DNA of 64,000 nt from Devosia rhodophyticola (GTDB lineage Bacteria; Pseudomonadota; Alphaproteobacteria; Rhizobiales; Devosiaceae). The stretch is taken from assembly GCF_028816475.1 (NCBI RefSeq), contig NZ_CP118247.1, positions 1,240,001 to 1,304,000 of the forward strand, given 5' to 3'. Position 1 is the stretch's first letter. Every line of letters begins with the position of its first letter. The translations under genes were made by a program, and so were the position numbers. Below the pieces are notes generated by a model. The model was not told where the DNA came from. It searched no databases and saw nothing but the letters and a program-made list of their open reading frames with translations. Shown in pieces: positions 36,608-44,379 of this stretch.

Positions 36608-37546
36608 ATGGCCAAGAAGAAGATTGCCGTCATCGGCGTGGGCAAAATCGCTCAGGATCAGCATTTGCCGGTGATTGATCGCGGGGACGATTTTGAACTG
36701 GCCGCCACGGTTTCGGGCCGCGGCGTGGCGCACGGCAATGCACCAGTATTCAAAACCCCGGCCGAGCTTTATGCCGCCATGCCCGAGGTCAAGCTGGTCT
36801 CGGTCTGCACCCCACCCGGCGTGCGCCACGCTTTGGTGCGTGAGGCACTGGATGCGGGCATGGATGTCATGATGGAGAAGCCACCCACCACCACGATCTC
36901 CGAACTCGATGACCTGGTTGCCTACGCCAAGGCCAAGGACCGAGTGCTGTTTCAGACCTGGCATTCCCAATATAATGCGGCGGTCGACAAGGCACGCGAC
37001 ATATTGGCGTCCGACGGGGTCAAATCGGTGCGGATCGACTGGCGCGAAAGTGTGCGCAAATGGCATCCCGGTCAGGACTGGATTTGGGAGCCCGGCGGAT
37101 TTGGTGTGTGCGATCCGGGGATCAATGCGCTCTCGATCTTTACCAAAATCATGCCGTTCCCGGTATTTGTGAAAAGCGCCGAGTTGAATTTTCCGGCCAA
37201 CCGGCAAACCCCGATCGACGCGGAGATCGTTTTCAAATCGGGGCAGGTTCACCAGCCGATAATGAGCGCCGGGTTCAACTGGCTCGAGGAAAACGGCGAA
37301 GTGTGGACGATCAGCATCGAGACCGTTCGCGGTGATCAGCTCAAACTGGAATCGGGCGGACGCATCCTCAAGGTCAATGACAAGATCGTGGTCGAAGCCC
37401 CATCGGAAGAATATGAGCGGATCTATGATCGGTTTGCTGCATTGCTCGAAAACCATGAAAGCGACGTGCAGGATGCACCGTTGCGGCTAACCGCCGATGC
37501 GTTCCTTATGGGCGCGCGCAACAATATCGAGCCGTTCGAATGGTAG
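36608..37546 (+). CDS. Gfo/Idh/MocA oxidoreductase, D-galactose/L-arabinose 1-dehydrogenase-like
   Basis: The 312-residue enzyme has an N-terminal Rossmann fold (IAVIGVGKIAQDQHLPVID) and a C-terminal MocA domain. The lysine motif is EKPPTTT. The run TWHSQYNAAV, then KWHPGQDWIWEPGG and FGVCDPGINALSI, is very close to the family of L-arabinose and D-galactose 1-dehydrogenases (NAD(P)+) of Azospirillum and rhizobia. The products would be the sugar lactones. An AGGG site at 36595 favours ATG 36608 over the GTG three codons earlier. No sugar transporter is next to it. Confidence 0.85.
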   Translation: MAKKKIAVIGVGKIAQDQHLPVIDRGDDFELAATVSGRGVAHGNAPVFKTPAELYAAMPEVKLVSVCTPPGVRHALVREALDAGMDVMMEKPPTTTISELDDLVAYAKAKDRVLFQTWHSQYNAAVDKARDILASDGVKSVRIDWRESVRKWHPGQDWIWEPGGFGVCDPGINALSIFTKIMPFPVFVKSAELNFPANRQTPIDAEIVFKSGQVHQPIMSAGFNWLEENGEVWTISIETVRGDQLKLESGGRILKVNDKIVVEAPSEEYERIYDRFAALLENHESDVQDAPLRLTADAFLMGARNNIEPFEW

Positions 37547-37559
37547 GCTGAATTTTGAG

Positions 37560-37581
37560 GGGCGCTCATATCAGAGCGCCC
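37560..37581. terminator. hairpin between convergent oxidoreductase and aldo/keto reductase genes
   Basis: GGGCGCTC (37560-37567) and GAGCGCCC (37574-37581) form a perfect eight-base stem with a six-base loop. It lies in the 42-base gap between convergent genes and may serve both directions. Confidence 0.6.
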
Positions 37582-37588
37582 ACCAGCT

Positions 37589-38515
37589 TTACTTACCCGC
37601 GTCGGTCAGGCGTTTCAGTTCGGCTTCATCAAGTTCGAGCCGCACGCCTTTGGCGAGGCTCTTAACCTGATCGACTGAGGTTGCCGAGGCGATGGGGGCG
37701 GTGACGCCGGGCTGGGCGACAAGCCAGGCCAGTGATACTTCGGCTGGCGTTGCTTCATGATCTTTGGCCACATCGTCGAGCGCCTTGAGAAGGGCAAAGC
37801 CTTTGGGATTGAGATATTTTTCCATGCGGGCACCGCGCTGACTTTTGTCAAAATCATCCTCCGAGCGGTATTTTCCCGTCAGAAAACCCGCCGCCAGACT
37901 GAAATAGGTAAGCACCCCGATTTCCTCGTCAATGGCGAGTTGCTGTAGGGGTCCTTCGAATTTTTCGCGGTCGTAAAGATTATATTCGGGCTGCTCGGTT
38001 TCATAGCGCGGCAGGGATTTGATGACCGAAATATCATGGGCCTTCTTGATCATTTCGGCAGTAAAATTGGATGAACCGATCACCCGGACCTTGCCCGAGC
38101 GGATCAGGACGTCGAACGCTTCAAGCGTTTCTTCGTGGGGCGTGCCAGGATCGGGTTTATGGCTCTGATAGAGGTCAACATAGTCTGTTTGTAGCCGCTT
38201 GAGCGAGGCTTCAACGGCCTGTTTGACGTAGTCAGCCTTGAGACCGGACTTGCCCGGCGCCATTTCTGCACCGAGCTTGGTGAAAATATGCAGGCTTTCG
38301 CGATTGCCGCGCGCCTTGAGCCATTCCCCGATCATGGTTTCGGACTTGCCCTTGCCGTAAACATCGGCAGTATCGATGGCGGTGAAACCCTCATCGACAT
38401 AGGCATCGAGCACTTTAAATCCCATGTTTTGGTCGACGGTCCAGCCAAAGACATTGCCGCCCAAAACCAGCGGTTCGATAACAAGTTCTGATCGGCCGAG
38501 GGGGCGACGTGACAT
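37589..38515 (-). CDS. aldo/keto reductase
   Basis: The 308-residue NADPH-dependent enzyme has the AKR TIM barrel. The catalytic set is visible: Asp in IDTADVYGKGKSE with Tyr and a Lys near residue 80 (FTKLG). The substrate His site is YQSH instead of the usual YxxH variants, and SSNFTAEMI fits the family. Substrates are unknown. It is convergent with the galactose/arabinose dehydrogenase-like gene, and its upstream gene is a VOC protein, so a carbonyl detoxification or sugar role is possible. Confidence 0.9.
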   Translation of the reverse strand: MSRRPLGRSELVIEPLVLGGNVFGWTVDQNMGFKVLDAYVDEGFTAIDTADVYGKGKSETMIGEWLKARGNRESLHIFTKLGAEMAPGKSGLKADYVKQAVEASLKRLQTDYVDLYQSHKPDPGTPHEETLEAFDVLIRSGKVRVIGSSNFTAEMIKKAHDISVIKSLPRYETEQPEYNLYDREKFEGPLQQLAIDEEIGVLTYFSLAAGFLTGKYRSEDDFDKSQRGARMEKYLNPKGFALLKALDDVAKDHEATPAEVSLAWLVAQPGVTAPIASATSVDQVKSLAKGVRLELDEAELKRLTDAGK

Positions 38516-38556
38516 AAAATTTCTCCTTGGGAAATGACGCTTGCCAGAGGGAAACG

Positions 38557-38952
38557 TCAGTCTTGGTGCTTAGGTTCAATCAGATCCCATTTGTTGGCGT
38601 AAAGATCTTCAAATACGGCAACCGTGCCATAGGGTTCGTGCCGCGGCGCTTCGAGAAATCGTACACCCTGCGACAGCATTTGCGCATGATCGGTGGCAAA
38701 ATCGGTGGTCTCAAGAAAGAATGCGACCCGACCACCGGTTTGATTGCCGATAGCGGCGCGTTGCTCGGCAGTTTCGGCACGGGCCAACAGCAAGCGGGCA
38801 CCTGAACCTATTGGCCCAACCTGCACCCAGCGTCTGTCCTGCCCCTGATCCACATCGGCAATCAGGGAGAATCCGAGCTTTTCACAATAAAAATCAATGG
38901 CCTCATCATAGTTTGCAACGATAAGGGCAAGGGTGGCAATGGACTGGGTCAT
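38557..38952 (-). CDS. VOC-family protein
   Basis: A 131-residue glyoxalase/bleomycin-resistance-fold protein. It starts MTQSIATLALIVANYDEAIDFYCEKLGFSL and has FEDLYANKWDLIEP at the end with the usual metal-ligand Glu. An in-frame start 15 codons upstream is less likely. It is 41 bases upstream of the aldo/keto reductase, on the same strand. Confidence 0.82.
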   Translation of the reverse strand: MTQSIATLALIVANYDEAIDFYCEKLGFSLIADVDQGQDRRWVQVGPIGSGARLLLARAETAEQRAAIGNQTGGRVAFFLETTDFATDHAQMLSQGVRFLEAPRHEPYGTVAVFEDLYANKWDLIEPKHQD

Positions 38953-39018
38953 GGCACATTTCGAGCACCATGGGTCCGCCCCGTCAAGCGCATCCATGGG
39001 GTCGCGGCGGTTAACAGA

Positions 39019-39034
39019 TTGACCAATTGGTCAA
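39019..39034. promoter_or_regulatory. perfect 16-base palindrome upstream of the dipeptide transporter
   Basis: TTGACCAATTGGTCAA is a perfect inverted repeat about 90 bases before the dppA start. Such TTGGTC-type sites are typical of GntR (FadR-like) regulators, but no GntR gene is visible here. Function is inferred. Confidence 0.55.
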
Positions 39035-39125
39035 AAGCCCATTGCGCTGCCAACAAAAAAGCGCTTTGCTGGGGGCCAAGCCACGGAGCAATACCGTGGC
39101 GCACATTCGTTTGGGAGACACAATC

Positions 39126-40721
39126 ATGACATTTATGAAGAGCCTGCTGGCGGCGACCGCTGTGCTGGCGTTGAGCGTGGGCGCTGCGCAAGCCAAGCAA
39201 TTAGTATATTGTTCGGAAGCTTCCCCTGCCCATTTTGATCCCGGCCCAACCACCGGCGGCAACGATTTCGATGCCTCCTCGCGCACGATGTACAACCGTC
39301 TGGTTGAATTCAAGCACGGAGGCACGTCGATCGAGCCTGCTCTGGCAGAGAGTTGGGAAGTGTCCGATGACGGACTGGAATATACTTTCCACCTGCGGCC
39401 CGGCGTCAAATTTCATACCACTTCCTATTTCACGCCGACGCGCGATTTCAATGCTGACGATGTGATCTTCTCGTTCGAGCGGCAGTGGAAGGAAGACAAC
39501 GCCTATTACAATTATCTCGATGGCATCAGCTGGGACTATTTCCAGGGCATGGACATGCCCAAATATCTCAAATCCATCGAAAAGGTCGACGATCTGACGG
39601 TCAAGTTCACGCTTACCGAGCCCAATGCACCAATGCTGGCCAATCTGGGTATGGATTTTGCCTCAATCATGTCCAAGGAGTATGCCGACCAGCTTGAAGC
39701 TGCAGGCACCGAGGAATTGCTGGCCAGCCAGCCGATCGGCACGGGTCCATTCGAGTTTGTCGACTACCAGACCGACGCGGTTATCCGCTACAAGGCCTTT
39801 CCCGACTATTGGGGCGGCAAGGTTGCCATTGATGATCTGATCTTTGCCATCACTACCGACCCGGCAGTTCGCGTGCAAAAGCTCAAGGCTGGCGAATGCG
39901 ATATCATGCCCTATCCAAATCCGGCCGATATTGCTGATCTGCAATCCGATCCCAATCTGAACGTGATGTCGCAGGAAGGCCTGAATATCGGCTACATGTC
40001 CTACAACACCACGGTCGCACCGATGGATAATGTTGACGTGCGCAAGGCGCTCAACATGGCCATCAACAAGGATGCGATCATTGATGCGGTCTATCAGGGT
40101 GCTGGGCAGCCAGCGGTTAATCTGATCCCACCGACGATGTGGTCGTACAATACCGACGTCAAAGACGATGCCTATGATCCAGATGCCGCCAAGGCGCTGC
40201 TGGAAAAAGCTGGCGTCAAGGATCTGACGCTTGACCTGTGGGCCATGCCCGTCAGCCGTCCCTACAATCCAAATGCGCAGCGTGTTGCAGAACTCATCCA
40301 GTCCGATTGGGCTGCGGTTGGGGTCAAAGCCAATATCGTTTCGTATGAATGGACCGAATATCGCGAACGCGGCAAGCAGAAGGATCGCCCCGGCGCCTTC
40401 CAGATCGGCTGGACTGGTGATAATGGTGATCCGGACAATTTCTTTGCCACCCTGTTCTCCTGTTCGGCCATCGGGGTTTCCAACTATTCAAGCTGGTGTG
40501 ACCCAGACTTTGAAAAGCTGATCCAGGACGCCAAGACCACTTCGGATATTGCCGAACGCACCAAGCTCTATGAGCAGGCACAGGTTGTGTTCAAGGAACA
40601 GGCACCTGCCCTGACCCTTGCCCATTCCAAGGTGTTCATGCCGATGAGCAAGCGCGTAACCGGCTTTACGATGGACCCATTGGGCATCCATCGCTTCGAC
40701 AATGTCGACGTGACCGAGTAA
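39126..40721 (+). CDS. dppA: dipeptide ABC transporter substrate-binding protein
   Basis: The 531-residue periplasmic protein starts MTFMKSLLAATAVLALSVGAAQA, a signal peptide cleaved after residue 23 or so. The mature start KQLVYCSEASPAHFDPGPTT is typical of DppA-type dipeptide-binding proteins, with a later SWEVSDDGLEYTFHLRPGVKFHTT and the WTGDNGDPDNFFATLFSC region that contains the binding-cleft Asp. Its long upstream in-frame sequence is not coding. It is the first of five dpp genes and is followed by a strong hairpin. Confidence 0.93.
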   Translation: MTFMKSLLAATAVLALSVGAAQAKQLVYCSEASPAHFDPGPTTGGNDFDASSRTMYNRLVEFKHGGTSIEPALAESWEVSDDGLEYTFHLRPGVKFHTTSYFTPTRDFNADDVIFSFERQWKEDNAYYNYLDGISWDYFQGMDMPKYLKSIEKVDDLTVKFTLTEPNAPMLANLGMDFASIMSKEYADQLEAAGTEELLASQPIGTGPFEFVDYQTDAVIRYKAFPDYWGGKVAIDDLIFAITTDPAVRVQKLKAGECDIMPYPNPADIADLQSDPNLNVMSQEGLNIGYMSYNTTVAPMDNVDVRKALNMAINKDAIIDAVYQGAGQPAVNLIPPTMWSYNTDVKDDAYDPDAAKALLEKAGVKDLTLDLWAMPVSRPYNPNAQRVAELIQSDWAAVGVKANIVSYEWTEYRERGKQKDRPGAFQIGWTGDNGDPDNFFATLFSCSAIGVSNYSSWCDPDFEKLIQDAKTTSDIAERTKLYEQAQVVFKEQAPALTLAHSKVFMPMSKRVTGFTMDPLGIHRFDNVDVTE

Positions 40722-40742
40722 GACTGATCCTTAACTGACGCT

Positions 40743-40767
40743 GAGCGGCGCCGTTTCGGCGCCGCTC
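40743..40767 (+). terminator. stable hairpin between dppA and dppB
   Basis: An 11-base perfect stem (GAGCGGCGCCG, 40743-40753, with CGGCGCCGCTC, 40757-40767) has a three-base loop and no T-run. It probably protects dppA mRNA from 3-prime decay or partly terminates, so that dppA is expressed above the membrane genes. Confidence 0.6.
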
Positions 40768-40785
40768 TCATTTATCAGGTCACCA

Positions 40786-41793
40786 ATGCTCCGCTACATT
40801 TTGCACAAGCTGGCACTGATCGTGCCGACCGTTATTGGCATCACGATTGCCTCGTTCGCCTTTATCCGACTGTTGCCGGGCGATCCGATCCTGGCCATGG
40901 CCGGTCAACATGGCGTGTCGCCGGAACGCTATGAAATTTTGAGGGAGCAGTTCGGCTTCAATCAGCCCATCTGGACCCAGTATTTTCAGTATGTCTGGGG
41001 CGTGCTGCACGGCGATTTTGGCATATCGCTATCAACCAAGCGGCCCGTGATCGTTGATTTTCTGTCATTATTTCCCGCAACGATCGAGTTGTCGCTGTTT
41101 GCGATGATGCTGGCGGTGCTGCTTGGCATCCCGGCGGGAATTTTTGCCGCAGTCAAGCGCGGCTCCTGGTTTGATCAGATGACCATGGGGGTAGCGCTGA
41201 CAGGCTATTCGATGCCGATCTTCTGGTGGGGACTGCTGCTCATCATCTTCTTTTCCGGCTATCTGGGCTGGACCCCGGTCTCGGGGCGGATAGCGCTGAG
41301 CTACTTTTTTCGCCCGATAACCGGGTTCATGCTGGTCGATACGCTGCTTTATGGCAATTGGCCGGCTTTTGTTTCGGCGGTGCGCCATCTGATCCTGCCA
41401 GCCGTGGTACTTGGCACCATTCCGCTGGCTGTTATTGCGCGCCAGACGCGTTCGGCGATGCTCGAAGTATTGGGCGAGGATTATGTGCGTACGGCGCGCG
41501 CCAAGGGCCTGTCGCCTGGTCGAGTGGTCAATGTGCATGCGCTTCGCAATGCGATGATCCCGGTGGTCACCACCATCGGTCTGCAGGTCGGCCTGCTGAT
41601 GGCCGGTGCCATTTTGACCGAGACAATTTTTTCGTGGCCGGGCATTGGCAAATGGATGATCGAGTCGATTTCCAAACGCGACTATGTGGTAGTGCAAAGC
41701 GGTTTGCTGCTGATTGCGCTGGTAGTCATGGCGGTCAATTTGCTGGTCGATATATTATATGCGGTGATCAATCCGCGCATAAGGGTGCGCTAA
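40786..41793 (+). CDS. dppB: dipeptide ABC transporter permease DppB
   Basis: The 335-residue inner-membrane protein has six helices and the ABC permease (EAA) loop VRTARAKGLSPGRVVNVHALRNAMIPVVT near residues 235-265, where it meets the ATPase. The start LRYILHKLALIVPTVIGITIASFAF is typical of DppB/OppB. It ends one base before the dppC start codon. Confidence 0.95.
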   Translation: MLRYILHKLALIVPTVIGITIASFAFIRLLPGDPILAMAGQHGVSPERYEILREQFGFNQPIWTQYFQYVWGVLHGDFGISLSTKRPVIVDFLSLFPATIELSLFAMMLAVLLGIPAGIFAAVKRGSWFDQMTMGVALTGYSMPIFWWGLLLIIFFSGYLGWTPVSGRIALSYFFRPITGFMLVDTLLYGNWPAFVSAVRHLILPAVVLGTIPLAVIARQTRSAMLEVLGEDYVRTARAKGLSPGRVVNVHALRNAMIPVVTTIGLQVGLLMAGAILTETIFSWPGIGKWMIESISKRDYVVVQSGLLLIALVVMAVNLLVDILYAVINPRIRVR

Positions 41794-42714
41794 ATGAGCC
41801 AGACAACAACCGGCGCGGGCCCCTCGACCCCTGACGTAAAAAAGCTGGGACGGGCCGCCGCATTTGCCGAATTCTGGCATTATTTTTCGATCAATCGCGG
41901 CGCCGTCATTGGGTTGGTGGTTTTCATCCTCTTGGTGCTGGTGGCAATTTTTGCCCCACTGCTGGCGCCTTATTCGCCCGACGAGCAGTTCCGCGACGCG
42001 TTGCTGGTGCCTCCAGCCTGGGAAGATGGCGGGTCGATGAGCTTCTTGCTGGGCACCGATCCAGTGGGCCGCGACATGCTTTCACGCCTGATCCATGGGT
42101 CGCGCTATTCGCTGTTTATCGGGCTTGTTGTGGTGACCGTGGCGCTCAGCGTCGGGGTGACCCTGGGGGTTTTGGCTGGCTATTTCGGTGGCTGGGTCGA
42201 TGCCGTGATCATGCGCCTGATGGACATCATCCTCGCCTTCCCATCGCTACTGTTGGCACTGGTTCTGGTGGCGATATTAGGGCCGGGGCTGTTCAATGCC
42301 ATGCTGGCGATTGCGCTGGTGTTGCAACCGCACTTTGCCCGACTGGCCCGCGCGGCGGTGATGGCGGAAAAAAGCCGCGAATATGTCACCTCCGCAAAAG
42401 TTGCCGGGGCCGGGCATATCCGGCTGATGCTGATTACCATTTTGCCCAATTGCGTGGCACCGCTGATCGTTCAGGCAACGCTTTCATTTTCCAATGCGAT
42501 TCTGGAAGCGGCCGCGCTGGGATTTTTGGGTATGGGGGCACAGCCGCCAACGCCTGAATGGGGCACGATGCTGGCCACAGCGCGCGAGTTCATCCTGCGC
42601 GCGCCATGGGTTGTCACCTTTCCGGGGCTAGCCATTCTGATCACCGTTTTGGCGATCAATCTGGTGGGCGACGGGTTGCGAGATGCACTCGATCCGAAAC
42701 TGAAGCGGAGTTGA
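41794..42714 (+). CDS. dppC: dipeptide ABC transporter permease DppC
   Basis: The 306-residue partner permease has the OppC N-terminal segment (helix near residues 33-55), LGTDPVGRDMLSRLIHGSRYSL and the EAA loop KSREYVTSAKVAGAGHIRLMLITILPNCVAPL. Five or six helices follow. It starts directly at the dppB stop, so the genes are translated together. Confidence 0.95.
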   Translation: MSQTTTGAGPSTPDVKKLGRAAAFAEFWHYFSINRGAVIGLVVFILLVLVAIFAPLLAPYSPDEQFRDALLVPPAWEDGGSMSFLLGTDPVGRDMLSRLIHGSRYSLFIGLVVVTVALSVGVTLGVLAGYFGGWVDAVIMRLMDIILAFPSLLLALVLVAILGPGLFNAMLAIALVLQPHFARLARAAVMAEKSREYVTSAKVAGAGHIRLMLITILPNCVAPLIVQATLSFSNAILEAAALGFLGMGAQPPTPEWGTMLATAREFILRAPWVVTFPGLAILITVLAINLVGDGLRDALDPKLKRS

Positions 42715-42718
42715 GGCC

Positions 42719-43555
42719 ATGGCAATGTTGGAAATCAAGAATCTGACCGTGGCGTTCGATACGGCGGCGGGCCTGTTCAAGGCGGTTGACGGGATTGATG
42801 TGTCGGTCGACGGGCGCGAAGTGCTGGCGATTGTTGGCGAGAGCGGATCGGGAAAATCGGTGGCGATGCTGGCAGTTATGGGGCTGTTACCGGCTACGGC
42901 AACCGTCACCGCTGATGTAATGAACTTTGAGGGCAAAGACCTTCTGGCGATGCCACCGAACCAAAAGCGAGCCATCATCGGCAAGGAAATCGCCATGATT
43001 TTCCAGGAGCCGATTGCCAGCCTTAATCCCTGCTTCACCATCGGCTTCCAGATCGAGGAGGTGCTGAACCAGCACATGGGTCTACGCGGCGCCGCGGCAC
43101 GAAACCGGGCGGTTGAGCTTTTGCAAATGGTCGGGATCAGCGATGGTGCCGAGCGCTTGGGGGCGTTTCCGCACCAGATGTCGGGTGGACAATGCCAACG
43201 CGTGATGATCGCCATGGCTATCGCCTGTGATCCAAAACTCTTGATCGCGGACGAGCCGACCACGGCGCTCGACGTGACTATCCAGAAGCAGATTCTGGAT
43301 CTGCTGGTCAGCCTTCAGGATCGCTATGGCATGGCGCTGATCATGATCACCCATGACATGGGTGTGGTCGCCGAAACGGCTGATCGGGTGATCGTCCAAT
43401 ACAAAGGCAATAAGATGGAAGAGGCGGACGTGCTGTCGCTTTTTGAAAATCCGCAATCCAATTATACCAAGGCGCTGCTGTCAGCGCTGCCCGAAAATGC
43501 TGTGGGCGACAGGCTGCCCACGGTTGCCGATTTTGATGGAGGCACGGTGCAATGA
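42719..43555 (+). CDS. dppD: dipeptide ABC transporter ATP-binding protein DppD
   Basis: The 278-residue ATPase has Walker A GESGSGKS near residue 40, signature MSGGQCQRVMIAMA, Walker B LLIADEPTTALDV and the switch His in THDMGVVAE. It is shorter than typical DppD proteins of about 325 residues because the C-terminal oligopeptide/dipeptide (oligo_HPY) extension is reduced. Its stop overlaps dppF by four bases. Confidence 0.93.
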   Translation: MAMLEIKNLTVAFDTAAGLFKAVDGIDVSVDGREVLAIVGESGSGKSVAMLAVMGLLPATATVTADVMNFEGKDLLAMPPNQKRAIIGKEIAMIFQEPIASLNPCFTIGFQIEEVLNQHMGLRGAAARNRAVELLQMVGISDGAERLGAFPHQMSGGQCQRVMIAMAIACDPKLLIADEPTTALDVTIQKQILDLLVSLQDRYGMALIMITHDMGVVAETADRVIVQYKGNKMEEADVLSLFENPQSNYTKALLSALPENAVGDRLPTVADFDGGTVQ

Positions 43556-44379
43556 GTGTTCCGGTTCTCGAAGTCAAAAGCCTTCGGCGCGATTATGTCT
43601 CGAGCGGCGGGTTGTTCCGCCCGGCAAAAGTGGTCCACGCGGTCAAGGATGTCAGCTTTACGCTGGAAAAGGGCAAAACCCTTGCCGTCGTCGGCGAAAG
43701 CGGTTGTGGCAAATCCACACTGGCGCGGATGATCACGCTGATTGATCAGCAGACATCGGGCGAGATCATTGTTGATGGGGCGACCGTAAATGCCAAGGGC
43801 GGGGTCGGCCCCGAATTGCGCCGCAAGGTGCAGATCGTTTTTCAAAACCCCTATGGGTCACTCAATCCGCGCCAGAAAATCGGCTCGGTGCTGGCCGAAC
43901 CCTTGTTGCTGAACACCTCGATGAGCCCGGCGGAGCGGCGCGACAAGGCGATGACCATGCTGCTCAAGGTGGGCCTGCAGGAAGAACACTTTAATCGCTA
44001 TCCGCATATGTTTTCAGGCGGTCAGCGCCAGCGCATCGCCATTGCGCGTGCCCTGATGCTCAATCCATCGTTTCTGGTGCTTGATGAGCCGGTGTCGGCG
44101 CTCGACCTTTCGGTGCAGGCGCAAATTCTCAATCTGCTCAAGGATTTGCAGGACGAGTTCGGGCTGACCTTTGTGTTCATCAGTCATGATCTGTCAGTGG
44201 TCCGCTACATCGCTGACGAAGTGATGGTGATGTACTTTGGCGAAGTGGTGGAACACGGCACGCGCGATGCGGTGTTTAACGATCCGCAGCACGACTATAC
44301 CCGCACCCTTTTTGCGGCCACACCGCGCACCGATGTAGCCAGCATCAAATCACGGCTGGCAAAGAAGACGGCGGCCTAA
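43552..44379 (+). CDS. dppF: dipeptide ABC transporter ATP-binding protein DppF
   Basis: The 275-residue second ATPase has Walker A GESGCGKSTLARM, signature FSGGQRQRIAIARAL and Walker B LVLDEPVSALDLS. The stretch RLDYTRTLF-like DYTRTLFAATP near the end is usual. It completes the five-gene Dpp importer. Its 3-prime end overlaps that of the convergent GGDEF-EAL gene by four bases. Confidence 0.94.
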   Translation: MSVPVLEVKSLRRDYVSSGGLFRPAKVVHAVKDVSFTLEKGKTLAVVGESGCGKSTLARMITLIDQQTSGEIIVDGATVNAKGGVGPELRRKVQIVFQNPYGSLNPRQKIGSVLAEPLLLNTSMSPAERRDKAMTMLLKVGLQEEHFNRYPHMFSGGQRQRIAIARALMLNPSFLVLDEPVSALDLSVQAQILNLLKDLQDEFGLTFVFISHDLSVVRYIADEVMVMYFGEVVEHGTRDAVFNDPQHDYTRTLFAATPRTDVASIKSRLAKKTAA

